Under the pieces are notes generated by a model, which worked only from the letters and a program-made list of their open reading frames with translations, ran no database searches and was not told where the DNA came from. The position numbers were made by a program, and so were the translations under genes. A stretch of 64,000 nucleotides of DNA from Sphingomonas sp. LM7 (lineage in GTDB: Bacteria > Pseudomonadota > Alphaproteobacteria > Sphingomonadales > Sphingomonadaceae): contig NZ_CP019511.1 in assembly GCF_002002925.1 (NCBI RefSeq), positions 248,001 to 312,000 of the forward strand, given 5' to 3'. Shown here one piece after another: positions 36,186-45,044 of the stretch. The number at the start of each line of letters is the position of its first letter. The stretch's first letter is position 1.

Positions 36186-36980
36186 CTATCGGTTGCCGCC
36201 AAAGGTGAAGGTCAGCGCGACGCCGCCCGAAAGCTGGTTGCGCGAACCGATCGCGCGGACGATCGGCGAATCCGCCGCATCCGAGACGAGGCGGTCATAT
36301 TTGGCGTAGCCATATACGCCCCAGCTCTTGTCGAACTGGAACAGCGTCGTCGCGGCAGCGCCCACGGCATGCAGGCCACCGCTGGGCGCATAGGGCGTCA
36401 AGCCGGTGCGCGCGCTCGCCGCTGCGTTCACGCCGAAATAGGCTTCCTGGTATTTGCGGTCCGACAGCGAGATGCGCGGGCCGAGCGAGAACAGCCATTT
36501 GTCGCCGTCGCGCGCGACGTAATCGACGCTGACATTGCCGACCAGCGCCTTGTGCCCGGAAACGCCCTTGCGCAGTTCGCCCCGCGCGCGGATCGAGGAA
36601 CCGAGCCATGCCTGGACGAAGCCGCCGGCCTCGATCGAGACGCCGACTTCGTCGACCGGCAAATCGGTCTCGTTGCGGCGGCGGCTGCCTTCGAACGCGA
36701 AGGCCGGACCGAACGAGAAACCGCCGGTCTCGACCACCGTGAGGTCGGCGTTCTGGTCGGCCGATTCGAATTCGAACGGGGTGTCGCCGCGGCTCAGCGA
36801 GATGTCCCACAAGGGTGCGATCAGCAGGTCCTCGGAACCGGGATATTTGGGCAGCAGCTGGGGTCCCAGCGCGACACGGAAGCGGCGGGGCTCCTTGGCG
36901 GGGCTTTCCTCCTGTGCGGAGGCGCCGGTGGCGAGGAGGAGGGCGGGGAGGGTGGCGGCAGCCAGGAGCGCTTTGATCAT
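36186..36980 (-). CDS. MipA/OmpV family outer-membrane protein
   Basis: 264 residues with signal peptide MIKALLAAATLPALLLATGASAQ. Outer-membrane barrel of the MipA family: LGPQLLPKYPGSEDLLIAPLWDISLSRG near the N-terminus and closing strand SGGVALTFTFGGNR. Members are barrel proteins sometimes linked to MltA/PBP1b or to exported stress responses; role here unknown. Confidence 0.92.
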   Translation of the reverse strand: MIKALLAAATLPALLLATGASAQEESPAKEPRRFRVALGPQLLPKYPGSEDLLIAPLWDISLSRGDTPFEFESADQNADLTVVETGGFSFGPAFAFEGSRRRNETDLPVDEVGVSIEAGGFVQAWLGSSIRARGELRKGVSGHKALVGNVSVDYVARDGDKWLFSLGPRISLSDRKYQEAYFGVNAAASARTGLTPYAPSGGLHAVGAAATTLFQFDKSWGVYGYAKYDRLVSDAADSPIVRAIGSRNQLSGGVALTFTFGGNR

Positions 36981-37059
36981 GTGGCGCGAAACGCGCCTTT
37001 TCGACTTTTGTTGCGCATGCGAAGTGATTTATTGCTGAAGGTGCCCAAAAGCCTCTATT

Positions 37060-38013
37060 TCAGCGGGTGACGGGCACGCACGGCTTGACGCTGCCGCATG
37101 CAGAAGCCGCGGTGGCGCGCGAGGCATAGGGGCCGACCAGCAGCTTGGTCAGCGCGCCTGCCTTGACGTAATAAGGCTGGCGGCCCGGGAAGCGTCCGCC
37201 GACCTGGCTCCACAGCTTGCGGGCATTGTTCGCGTCGCCGAACGCGCCGAGCTGGACGCGCCAGCCGCCGTCGCGTGCGGGTGCCGCCGGGGCGGGCTGG
37301 GGCGCGGACTGAACCGGCCGAGGAGCAGGGCGGTTGACGGCGGGCGGCGCAGGGCGCGTTTCGACCGGGACGGGGCGATTGACCTCCGCAACTTCGACCG
37401 GCGGGAGCGGCCTGCCGCCGCGACTGAATTCCTCTTCGTATTTACGCGAGAGCGCGAGGCCCTTCTGACGGTCGTCGAGCGGCATGAACTGGTCCATCTG
37501 CGCGCGCGCCTTGATCGCCGGGTCGAGCCCGGTCACGGACGAACGGACCATCAGCGCATAGGCGCGGACCCAGTCCTTCTGTACGCCGTCGGCGTTGAAC
37601 AGCATGATGCCGAGGATATATTGCGCACGGGCATCGTCGCGGCTGACCGCGCGCTGGAGCCACTGCACCGCTTCGGACCGCTTGCCGTTCTCGAACAGGG
37701 TGACGCCGTAATAGCCCTCGGCCTGTTCGTGGCCCTGGAGCACTGCCTTGCGATACCAGGCTTCGGCTTGCTTGGAATCGGCAGGGACGCCGCGGCCGAG
37801 CTTATAGGCCTGGCCCATGTTGAACTGCGCGTCGGCATTGCCGCGATTGGCCTCGGGACGCCATTTCTCGACTGCGGTGCGATAATCGCCACGATCATAG
37901 GCGTCGACTCCGGCCTTGACCGGGTCTTCCTGCGCCGCGACCGGCGCGCGCTGCGCAGACGCGGGCGCCACGAGCAGCGCACTCGCCAGACCGGCCATCC
38001 ACAAAGACTTCAT
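37060..38013 (-). CDS. Sel1-repeat / TPR protein with C-terminal SPOR domain
   Basis: 317 residues from ATG 38013, which gives signal peptide MKSLWMAGLASALLVAPASAQ. Residues about 40-180 are Sel1-like repeats (NRGNADAQFNMGQAYKLGRGVPAD, AEAWYRKAVLQGHEQAEGYYGVTLFENG, QWLQRAVSRDDARAQYILGIMLF). A Pro-rich linker (about 200-245) leads to a SPOR domain (WRVQLGAFGDANNARKLW, KLLVGPYASRATA). SPOR domains bind denuded glycan strands at the septum, so this is a probable periplasmic cell-division or peptidoglycan protein. Divergent from the ParA gene across a 178-base spacer. Confidence 0.9.
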   Translation of the reverse strand: MKSLWMAGLASALLVAPASAQRAPVAAQEDPVKAGVDAYDRGDYRTAVEKWRPEANRGNADAQFNMGQAYKLGRGVPADSKQAEAWYRKAVLQGHEQAEGYYGVTLFENGKRSEAVQWLQRAVSRDDARAQYILGIMLFNADGVQKDWVRAYALMVRSSVTGLDPAIKARAQMDQFMPLDDRQKGLALSRKYEEEFSRGGRPLPPVEVAEVNRPVPVETRPAPPAVNRPAPRPVQSAPQPAPAAPARDGGWRVQLGAFGDANNARKLWSQVGGRFPGRQPYYVKAGALTKLLVGPYASRATAASACGSVKPCVPVTR

Positions 38014-38124
38014 TCCGAACACGCTCCGTCGCCTCGCGAGATACATCCGAATGCCACGTACCACCGGTCTGGCAAACATATCCTTACTTCCCCGGAAACC
38101 AAAATGCGTCCTCCGGCGAACGCG

Positions 38125-38139
38125 TTAACCCCTTCTTAT
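38125..38139 (+). promoter_or_regulatory. CtrA-like box in the divergent ParA/SPOR promoter region
   Basis: TTAA-N7-TTAT at 38125-38139, one base off the CtrA consensus TTAA-N7-TTAA of alphaproteobacterial cell-cycle promoters, 53 bases before the parA-like ATG. Single near-match; could be chance. Confidence 0.35.
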
Positions 38140-38191
38140 CTACCCTTATGCCATCTGGAAGCCTGCACTTATCGAGTTTCCGAGGGGGTTC

Positions 38192-38905
38192 ATGCGCGTT
38201 CTAGCGATGGCATCGCAGAAGGGTGGTTCTGGAAAGACCACGCTGTCCGGTCACCTAGCGGTGCAGGCACAGCTGGCTGGTCACGGACCCGTCGTTCTCA
38301 TCGATATCGACCCTCAGGGTTCGCTCTCCGACTGGTGGAACGAGCGCGACACCGAGTATCCGGCGTTCGCGCAGACCACGGTCGCGCGGCTCCAGGCGGA
38401 TCTCGAGGTCCTGCGCCAGCAGGGCTTCCGCATGGCGGTGATCGACACGCCCCCCGCCATCACCATGGCGATCCAGAGCGTGATCCAGGTCGCCGAGCTG
38501 ATCGTCATCCCGACGCGTCCTTCGCCGCACGATCTGCGTGCCGTCGGCGCCACGGTCGATCTGTGCGAGCGCGCCGGCAAGCCGCTGATCTTCGTGGTCA
38601 ACGCCGCGACGCCCAAGGCGCGGATCACGTCGGAAGCCGCAGTCGCGTTGTCGCAGCACGGCACCGTCGCGCCGATCACGCTGCATCACCGTACCGATTT
38701 CGCCTCGTCGATGATCGATGGCCGCACGGTCATGGAAACCGATCCGCGCGGCAAGTCCGCCGGTGAGGTCGCCGGGCTCTGGGCCTATATCCACGACCGG
38801 CTCGAAAAGAATTTCCGCCGTACCGTATTCGCGGCACCGACGCAGCCGAGCCAGTTCGGCCAGGCACCGCGCGCAGGTGGCTTCGGCCGCCGCGTGGTCG
38901 GCTGA
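38192..38905 (+). CDS. ParA family ATPase (orphan)
   Basis: 237-residue deviant-Walker ATPase that positions cargo on the nucleoid or poles. Walker A KGGSGKTTLSGHLA, A' VVLIDIDPQGSLSDWWNE, Walker B RMAVIDTPPAITMAIQ. The C-terminal 40 residues after FRRTVF are a Pro/Gln/Gly-rich tail. GAGGGGG ribosome site. The gene stands apart from any parB or parS candidate; instead it is followed 11 bases later by a ribbon-helix-helix protein and then a SPOR protein, so its cargo is more likely a division or envelope complex than an origin (inference). Confidence 0.9.
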   Translation: MRVLAMASQKGGSGKTTLSGHLAVQAQLAGHGPVVLIDIDPQGSLSDWWNERDTEYPAFAQTTVARLQADLEVLRQQGFRMAVIDTPPAITMAIQSVIQVAELIVIPTRPSPHDLRAVGATVDLCERAGKPLIFVVNAATPKARITSEAAVALSQHGTVAPITLHHRTDFASSMIDGRTVMETDPRGKSAGEVAGLWAYIHDRLEKNFRRTVFAAPTQPSQFGQAPRAGGFGRRVVG

Positions 38906-38916
38906 GGGAGGTCGCG

Positions 38917-39525
38917 ATGTTCGGCAACCCAAAACCCACTGCTTCGCTCTCCTCCAGCCTGCTTGCCCGCAAGGGCCAGGCGCGTCCGGCAATGCGTCCG
39001 CAGGGCTTCCTGCAGATGAACACCGGCGGGCAGGAAGATCTCGGCTGGAACGACATGGGCGAGGACTTCCGTCCCGCGCCCTATGCCGCACCGGCCGAGC
39101 ACAGCTTCGAAGCGCCCAAGCCCGAAGTCCTGCGCCAGATCGAGGCGCTGGACGAGCAGCTTGCCGCGCCCGCGCCGCAGCCCGAATTCGAGCCCGAAGC
39201 CGAGCTTCCCGTTGAATTCGAGCCCGAGCCGGAAGTGCTGGTTCCCGCGCGCAAGATGAAGCGCGAGCCTGTGCTCAAGCACGCGCCGGCGGTGCCCGAA
39301 GCCACGCTCGCCAAGGTCGTGCGCGAAGTCGTCGCCAAGAAGGCCAAGGCCGCGTTCACGCTGCGCCTCGACCAGGAGCGCCATCTCAAGCTTCGCCTCG
39401 CATCGGCGATCACTTGCCGCTCGGCGCAGCAACTCGTCACCCAGGCGCTCGACCAGTTCCTGGAAACACTCGAGGGCATCGACGCACTCGCCAGCCAGAT
39501 CGACCCCGCACAGGACCGTCGGTGA
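38917..39525 (+). CDS. Ribbon-helix-helix-like partner of the ParA protein
   Basis: 202 residues; GGGAGG ribosome site. The N-terminal third is conserved-looking and basic (FGNPKPTASLSSSLLARKGQARP), the middle is a Pro/Glu-rich disordered stretch (about 100-145), and the C-terminus contains a ribbon-helix-helix pattern: AAFTLRLDQERHLKLRLASA (strand plus helix) and RSAQQLVTQALDQFLETLEG (second helix). In ParA systems small RHH proteins often serve as the DNA-binding partner, so this may replace ParB (inference). Eleven bases after parA and 11 before the next gene. Confidence 0.75.
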   Translation: MFGNPKPTASLSSSLLARKGQARPAMRPQGFLQMNTGGQEDLGWNDMGEDFRPAPYAAPAEHSFEAPKPEVLRQIEALDEQLAAPAPQPEFEPEAELPVEFEPEPEVLVPARKMKREPVLKHAPAVPEATLAKVVREVVAKKAKAAFTLRLDQERHLKLRLASAITCRSAQQLVTQALDQFLETLEGIDALASQIDPAQDRR

Positions 39526-39536
39526 AGGACAAGACC

Positions 39537-40922
39537 ATGAATAGCCGCAAGATGATCAAGTTCGGCCTATCGGCGCTCGTTCTGGGCGGTGTGGCGGTGA
39601 CCGGCGTCGCGACGCAGGGCTTTTCCAGCGCTGCCTTTGCGACTTCGGGCGTCAACGCCAAGAAGGCCGCGTCGGAAGCCAAGGCCGCGACCAAGGCGAT
39701 CGCCAAGCGCAAGGCCGGCGAAGCCGTGCAGCATGCCGAGGCGGCAGTGGCGAACGATCCCACCAACGCCGGCTATCGCGCGCTGCTGGGCCAGGCCTAT
39801 CTGCTGTCGGGCCGCTTCACTTCGGCGGCGCAGGCACTGAACGACTCGCTGACGCTGGATCCGCAGGACGGCCGCGTGGCGCTGAACCTCGCGCTCGCCA
39901 AGGTCGCCAATGGCGACTGGGCCGGCGCACGCTCGACGCTGCAGGCCAATGCCGCGACGATCCCCGCCAGCGATCGCGGGCTCGCCTTCGCGCTGGCCGG
40001 CGATCCGGTGACGGCGATCGATATTCTCGGCCCCGCCGCGCGCGAAGCGACGGCAACCGCCAAGACCCGCCAGAACCTCGCGCTGAGCTTTGCGCTCGCC
40101 GGGCGCTGGAAGGAAGCCGGCCAGGTCGCGTCGATGGACGTGTCGCCCGACCAGCTCCAGGCGCGGCTCACCCAGTGGGCGCAGTTCGCGCGCCCGGCCA
40201 ATGCCTATGACCAGGTCGCTTCGCTGCTCAACGTGCAAGCCGTGCAGGACGGCGGACAGCCGATCGCGCTGGCGCTGAACCAGCAGCCGGGCGTCGCCGT
40301 TGCGGCGGTCGCTCCCGCGCCGCTCGCCGATCCGGTCGATGCCTATATGCCCGGCGTGCCCCAGGGGGCCGCGCAGGTCGCCGCCGAGGCCGGCGTCGAA
40401 GTTGCTTCGGCACCCGTGTCCGCGCCCGAAGCGCAGCCCGAGCCGCAGCAGGTTGCCGGCACCGGGCCGCAGATCGTGTTCGGCCCGCGCGCGGAAATGG
40501 TCCAGCAGTTCCGTGCTGCCCCGCAGGCAGTCCGCGCACCCGCTGCCAAGCCAGCGGTTCGCGTTGCCAAGGTAACCGCCGCTGTTGCGCCGGTTCCGGC
40601 CGCTGCCGCGAAGGCAAAGCCCGGCAATTACTATGTCCAGCTCGGCGCGTATGACAATGCCGACGTCGCACGCGATGGCTGGGCACGCTATACCCGCCAG
40701 GTTTCCGCGCTTCGCGGCGAGACTCCGCAGGGCATGCAATTCTCCAGCCGCGGCAGCAATTTCTATCGCCTGTCGGTCGGCGGCTACACCCGCGACGACG
40801 CGACGTCGCTGTGCCGCCAGGTTCGCGCCAGCGGCAGCGCATGCTTCGTGCGCGTCCAGGCCGGCGATGCCGTCGCCGCATGGGTCAAGAGCGGCGGGCG
40901 CACCCAAGTCGCCGCGCGCTGA
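39537..40922 (+). CDS. TPR/SPOR-domain exported protein of the ParA module
   Basis: 461 residues from ATG 39537; N-terminal signal or anchor (KFGLSALVLGGVAVTGVATQGFSSAAFA). Residues about 50-200 are TPR-like (VQHAEAAVANDPTNAGYRALLGQAYLLSG, LNDSLTLDPQDGRVALNLALAK), then a long Ala/Pro-rich linker (about 240-365) and a C-terminal SPOR domain (YYVQLGAYDNADVARDGWARY, YRLSVGGYTRDDATSLCRQ). Periplasmic, septal peptidoglycan-binding by family. Third gene of the ParA - RHH - SPOR operon, closed by a strong terminator. Confidence 0.9.
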   Translation: MNSRKMIKFGLSALVLGGVAVTGVATQGFSSAAFATSGVNAKKAASEAKAATKAIAKRKAGEAVQHAEAAVANDPTNAGYRALLGQAYLLSGRFTSAAQALNDSLTLDPQDGRVALNLALAKVANGDWAGARSTLQANAATIPASDRGLAFALAGDPVTAIDILGPAAREATATAKTRQNLALSFALAGRWKEAGQVASMDVSPDQLQARLTQWAQFARPANAYDQVASLLNVQAVQDGGQPIALALNQQPGVAVAAVAPAPLADPVDAYMPGVPQGAAQVAAEAGVEVASAPVSAPEAQPEPQQVAGTGPQIVFGPRAEMVQQFRAAPQAVRAPAAKPAVRVAKVTAAVAPVPAAAAKAKPGNYYVQLGAYDNADVARDGWARYTRQVSALRGETPQGMQFSSRGSNFYRLSVGGYTRDDATSLCRQVRASGSACFVRVQAGDAVAAWVKSGGRTQVAAR

Positions 40923-40948
40923 ACTACGACAGATTTCGTCACGGGAAA

Positions 40949-40975
40949 GGCCGGGGCAATTGCTCCGGCCTTTTT
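40949..40975 (+). terminator. Intrinsic terminator of the ParA-RHH-SPOR operon
   Basis: GGCCGG (40949-40954) / CCGGCC (40965-40970), extended through GGCAATTGCT, and followed directly by TTTTT (40971-40975). Confidence 0.92.
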
Positions 40976-41062
40976 CGTTGTGCGTCACGGGCGCACGCGT
41001 AATCTGCGGTTCATCTTTGCGCCTTTAGCTTCGATTCTTCGCGATCTTGGGGAGTAGTTGAC

Positions 41063-41401
41063 ATGCTTCGTCTGTCCCTTGCCGCCGCTTGCGCCGCCGC
41101 CCTTGCGCTCCCTGCGGCCGCATATGCCCAGACGGCGCTGTCGCCGGCGGATCAGCAACGAACCGTGTGTGCGCCCAAGCGCGATAAGGCCGGGAACAAG
41201 ATCGGCGGCGAGATCTGCATGACCGGCGCGCAATGGCAGAAGACGCTCGCCAAGGTGCGGATGCCCGCCAAATATCAGTATGCGGCGAAGTCCAAGCGAG
41301 GCGCGGGGCAGCCCTATCTGGCCGCCTCCGGCTATTATCGGACAAGCACCTTTGGTTCGAGCGCGGCCAAATCGAATTTCCCCGGCCGCGCAACCCGGTA
41401 A
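41063..41401 (+). CDS. Exported hypothetical protein
   Basis: 112 residues with signal peptide MLRLSLAAACAAALALPAAAYAQ. Mature part has two cysteines (VCAPKRDKAGNKIGGEICMTGAQWQK) likely joined by a disulphide, and a basic, Ala/Ser/Gly-rich tail. No known family. The pattern KAGNKIGGEICMTGAQW recalls small exported sphingomonad proteins that contain a conserved TGxxW. Function unknown. Confidence 0.75.
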   Translation: MLRLSLAAACAAALALPAAAYAQTALSPADQQRTVCAPKRDKAGNKIGGEICMTGAQWQKTLAKVRMPAKYQYAAKSKRGAGQPYLAASGYYRTSTFGSSAAKSNFPGRATR

Positions 41402-41417
41402 TGCCCGGGCGCCGGTC

Positions 41418-42638
41418 CTACTCGACCGGTGTTCCCCCCTTGTAGAGCGCGAGCACCTTGCCTTGCACCGGCAGGCGATCGAACGGCGTATTGCCGGCGC
41501 GTGCCGCCATGCGTTCGGCTTCGATCTGCCATGGCGCGCCGGGATCGAGCACGATCAGGTCGGCGGGTGCGCCCGGGGCCAGCGTGCCGGTCTGCAGCCC
41601 GAGGATCTTGGCCGGATTGGCGGCGAGCAGCGCGAACAGCCGCTCGATCGGGATCACTCCGTCGCGGACCAGCCCGAGCGACAGTGCCAGCAGCGTCTCG
41701 GCGCCCGACATGCCGGGTTCCGAATCGCTGAAGGGCAGGCGCTTCGCCTCGGGACCGCGCGGATCATGGCCCGATGCGATCACGTCGATCGTACCGTCCT
41801 TGACTGCCGCCAGCGACGCCTGACGGTCGCCTTCGCCGCGCAGCGGCGGGGAGAGATGGGCAAAGGTGCGGAAATCGCTCATCGCGATGTCGGACAGCAG
41901 CAGGTGCGCCGGCGTGATGCCGCAGGTGACGTGCACGCCGCGGCGCCTGGCGGCGCGGATCAGGTCGAACGCCGCGGCGGTGGTGACCTGGCGAAAATGG
42001 ATGCGCGCGCCGGTTTCCTCGGCGAGCATCAGGTCGCGCCCGACCGCCAGCGCTTCGGCGATGGCGGGGGCGGCGGGAAGGCCGTGGCGCGTCGCGGTTT
42101 CGCCTTCGGTCGCGACAGCGCCGTCGGTCAGTCCGCCATCCTCGGCATGGGTGACCACTGCTACGCCGCAATCGCGGGCATAGGCGAGCACCTTGCGCAT
42201 CGTCGACGACGACGCGATCCAGCGCCGGCCGGTGGCGACGGCGCGCGCGCCGGCGGAGGTGTTGATCGCCATCTCGCCCAGGTCCTGGCCGTCGAGGCCT
42301 CGCGTCGCGGCGGCGAGCGGATGGACCCACAGCGCCGGCTTGCCCGACAATGCGGCGCGGCGGACGATGCCGGGATCGTCGAGCACCGGCGACTGATCGG
42401 GCATCAGCCCGACGCGCGCGATCCCGCCGGCGCGGCAGGCAGGCTTGTCGACGGCGAACACGCCGAGATCGATGAGCGCCGGGGCAAGCGTCTTGCCGGC
42501 GAGATCGACGACCTGCGCGTCGCCGGGCACTTCGAAACTGCCCACCGCGGCGATCGTGTCGCCTTCGACCAGCAGTCCGCCGGTGCTGCAGCCGGCGACC
42601 GGGCAGACCAGCTGCGCGTTCAGGAACGCCCTCTTCAT
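41418..42638 (-). CDS. pyrC: Dihydroorotase-like protein lacking the metal-binding HxH (PyrC'/PyrX type)
   Basis: 406-residue amidohydrolase-fold protein next to pyrB. Overall dihydroorotase layout is present ([66 protein letters not shown]). The loop that should read DxHxH is [13 protein letters not shown], and the late TDHAPH motif is SGHDPRG, so the binuclear zinc site is missing. Such non-catalytic homologues assemble with aspartate transcarbamoylase in some bacteria; that is the likely role. An active dihydroorotase is expected elsewhere in the genome. Overlaps the pyrB stop by four bases. Confidence 0.88.
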   Translation of the reverse strand: MKRAFLNAQLVCPVAGCSTGGLLVEGDTIAAVGSFEVPGDAQVVDLAGKTLAPALIDLGVFAVDKPACRAGGIARVGLMPDQSPVLDDPGIVRRAALSGKPALWVHPLAAATRGLDGQDLGEMAINTSAGARAVATGRRWIASSSTMRKVLAYARDCGVAVVTHAEDGGLTDGAVATEGETATRHGLPAAPAIAEALAVGRDLMLAEETGARIHFRQVTTAAAFDLIRAARRRGVHVTCGITPAHLLLSDIAMSDFRTFAHLSPPLRGEGDRQASLAAVKDGTIDVIASGHDPRGPEAKRLPFSDSEPGMSGAETLLALSLGLVRDGVIPIERLFALLAANPAKILGLQTGTLAPGAPADLIVLDPGAPWQIEAERMAARAGNTPFDRLPVQGKVLALYKGGTPVE

Positions 42639-43624
42639 GCCCAGCCCTCCACGCCGCGCTCGGCGCGCGTAAGCACGTCGAGACAGGCCATGCGGACCGC
42701 CACGCCCATTTCCACCTGCTCGGTGATCGCGCTGCGCGTCGGGTGATCGGCGACGCTCGATTCGATCTCGACGCCGCGGTTCATCGGCCCCGGATGCATC
42801 ACCAGCGCGTCGGGCTTGGCGCGCGCCAGCCGCTCCGGCGTGAGCCCGTAGCGCATGTGGAATTCGCGGGTGGAAGGGATGTAGCCGCCCGCCATCCGCT
42901 CGTTCTGGACGCGCAGCATCATCACGACGTCGGCACCTTCAAGCGCGGCGTCGAAATCGGTATAGGGCTGGACGTACATCCGCTCGATCGCCGCGGGCAT
43001 CAAGGTCGAGGGCGCGACGACGCGGACCTCGGCGGCGAGCGCGGTCAGCGCCAGCATGTTCGAGCGCGCGACGCGGCTGTGGAGGATGTCGCCGCAGATC
43101 ACCACGCGCTGCCCGGCAACGCTGCCCCGGCGGCGGCGGATGGTCAGTGCGTCGAGCAGCGCTTGCGTGGGATGCTCGTGCCAGCCGTCGCCGGCGTTGA
43201 GCACCGGGCAATCGACCTTCTGCGCGATCAGGTCGACTGCGCCCGAACTCATGTGGCGGATGACGATCACGTCGGCGCGCATCGCATTGAGCGTCACCGC
43301 GGTATCGATCAGTGTCTCGCCCTTCTTCACGCTCGATTGGGCGGCGTGCATGTTGACGACATCGGCGCCGAGCCGCTTGCCGGCAATCTCGAACGACAGC
43401 AAAGTCCGAGTCGAATTCTCGAAGAACGCGTTGATCTGAGTGAGGCCTTCGAGCCTTTTGTCGCTCTTCGCGCGGGTACGGTTCGCCTCGACCCATTGCT
43501 CGGCCTCGTCGAGCAGGAAGACGATCTCGTGCGGCTGGAGGCCGGCGATGCCGGTCAGGTGCCGGTGCGGGAAGGCGGCGCGGCCGGGAAGCTGCGCCGC
43601 GGGGCTGTGATCGGAAGCTTGCAT
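42635..43624 (-). CDS. pyrB: Aspartate carbamoyltransferase catalytic subunit
   Basis: 329-residue enzyme; second step of pyrimidine synthesis. Carbamoyl-phosphate motif [24 protein letters not shown] loop, [15 protein letters not shown] and the aspartate-domain [12 protein letters not shown]. Longer N-terminus than E. coli, common for class A/B enzymes that pair with a PyrC-like protein. First gene of a two-gene operon with the degenerate dihydroorotase. Confidence 0.97.
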   Translation of the reverse strand: MQASDHSPAAQLPGRAAFPHRHLTGIAGLQPHEIVFLLDEAEQWVEANRTRAKSDKRLEGLTQINAFFENSTRTLLSFEIAGKRLGADVVNMHAAQSSVKKGETLIDTAVTLNAMRADVIVIRHMSSGAVDLIAQKVDCPVLNAGDGWHEHPTQALLDALTIRRRRGSVAGQRVVICGDILHSRVARSNMLALTALAAEVRVVAPSTLMPAAIERMYVQPYTDFDAALEGADVVMMLRVQNERMAGGYIPSTREFHMRYGLTPERLARAKPDALVMHPGPMNRGVEIESSVADHPTRSAITEQVEMGVAVRMACLDVLTRAERGVEGWA

Positions 43625-43676
43625 TAAAGGGGCGGGTTAGACGCGGCCGGCGCAACAGGCAAGCCGCGCCGCCGCC

Positions 43677-44009
43677 TCAACCGGGCAGGAAGATCGTTCG
43701 CGCGCTGTTGACGACGAGGTCGATCAGCCCGGCGCGGAAACGCTCGAGCTTTGTCTTGAGGATGCCAAGGTCGCCCAGCGCGACGAGCTTCGCCAGATGC
43801 TCCAGGTCGCGGGCGAGTTCGGCGAATTCGTCGAGCGAGAGTTCGCCGCTCTCCAGCTCGCGGGTCATGCCCTTGAGTTCGCCCTTGGCGAAGTCGAGAA
43901 ACTCGCTGGTATCGTCCAGCGCCTGCTGCGGCACGTCGCCCAGCGTTTCGCGCGCGAGATCGGCGGCGCCGGTGAGGACCGCTTCCAGAAACGCCTCGAA
44001 CTTACTCAT
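43677..44009 (-). CDS. Small helical hypothetical protein
   Basis: 110 residues; start at 44009 overlaps the preceding lipoprotein gene by eight bases. Almost entirely helical and acidic (SKFEAFLEAVLTGAADLARETL, SEFLDFAKGELKGMTREL, FAELARDLEHLAKLVALGDLG). No signal peptide. Not recognised; probably co-translated with the lipoprotein upstream. Confidence 0.8.
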   Translation of the reverse strand: MSKFEAFLEAVLTGAADLARETLGDVPQQALDDTSEFLDFAKGELKGMTRELESGELSLDEFAELARDLEHLAKLVALGDLGILKTKLERFRAGLIDLVVNSARTIFLPG

Positions 44010-44505
44010 TGCCTGTCTCCGTCGCGGCGTCCGCGGCATCCGGATTCATTGCCGGGCAGGCGGTCTTTTCCTTCTTGTTGGCTTCCAGGCAGATCAGCCG
44101 GTCGAACGCCAGCCGGATGCGGCGGAGCTTGCGGGTCCGATAGGCTTCGCCGGTCGGGCCCTTGCTCCAGCGCACGAAGAAGCTGCCGAGCAGCGCGTCT
44201 TGTGAACGGTCGCGGATGATCGCCCACATCGCCGTCGCTTCCTGGTTATAGGCAGTGCCGGCGGAGAATTCATAGGCGCCGTCGAGCCTGGTCTGGAGCG
44301 CGCGCGCCTCGGCGGCGTGATCGGCCCAGGGCTCGCCGGAAATGGCGATCAGCGCCAGCGTCTCTGCCTTGAGCTGGGTAGCGTTGGTATAGGCCTGGAG
44401 GCTGTAGCCCGCGATGATCGGCGTGCAGGCGGCAAGAACAAGCGTGGCTGCCAGCAGCGCCAGCCAGCGTCTGATCGACGTCAGGCGCAATATCCGCTCC
44501 GTCAT
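44002..44505 (-). CDS. Predicted lipoprotein
   Basis: 167 residues with a lipoprotein signal ending in lipobox LAAC (ALLAATLVLAACTP, Cys27). Mature part is helical (QAYTNATQLKAETLALIAISGEPW, LRRIRLAFDRLICLEANKKEK). Overlaps the small helical protein gene by eight bases. Function unknown. Confidence 0.8.
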   Translation of the reverse strand: MTERILRLTSIRRWLALLAATLVLAACTPIIAGYSLQAYTNATQLKAETLALIAISGEPWADHAAEARALQTRLDGAYEFSAGTAYNQEATAMWAIIRDRSQDALLGSFFVRWSKGPTGEAYRTRKLRRIRLAFDRLICLEANKKEKTACPAMNPDAADAATETGNE

Positions 44506-44582
44506 CTCGCACTACCCCCCCGAACAAGGGAGCAACGATAGCAGCCGGACGGGGCGGCGTCGCGCCCATATCTACGCAAAGG

Positions 44583-45044
44583 TCAGGCGTTGACCAGCGC
44601 GTCGATCGCCGCCTGGAGGATATGCGCGGCGGCCATGTTGTCGATCATCTCGGCCCGGCGGGCGCGGCTGAAATCCTGTTCGATCAGCGTGCGCTCGACG
44701 GCGACGGTCGACCAGCGCTCGTCCCACAACAGGGTCGGCAAGCCCATGTCGTCGAGGTTGCGGGCGAAGGCGCGAGTCGATTGGGTGCGCGGGCTATCGG
44801 TGCCGTCGAGGTTGAGCGGCAGCCCGACCACCAGCCCCTTCACCTGCTGCTTCGCGATCAGCTCGGCGAGGGTGGCCTTGTCCTTGGTGAACTTGCTGCG
44901 GCGAACCAATGTGGCGGGGGAGGCGAAGCTCCAGCCGGCATCGCACAGCGCCGTGCCGATCGTCTTGGTGCCCACGTCGAGCCCGAGCAGGCGCCCGCCG
45001 GCAGGGAGCGCGGCGCGGAAATCGGGAGTGGCGGTGGTGATCAC
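44583..45044 (-). CDS. ruvX: Holliday junction resolvase-like protein
   Basis: 153-residue YqgF/RuvX protein of the RNase H fold, linked to pre-16S rRNA processing. GTG start at 45044 overlaps the stop of the upstream hydrolase gene as GTGA. Catalytic Asp in [30 protein letters not shown], Glu in [15 protein letters not shown] and final Asp near [16 protein letters not shown]. Confidence 0.94.
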   Translation of the reverse strand: MITTATPDFRAALPAGGRLLGLDVGTKTIGTALCDAGWSFASPATLVRRSKFTKDKATLAELIAKQQVKGLVVGLPLNLDGTDSPRTQSTRAFARNLDDMGLPTLLWDERWSTVAVERTLIEQDFSRARRAEMIDNMAAAHILQAAIDALVNA

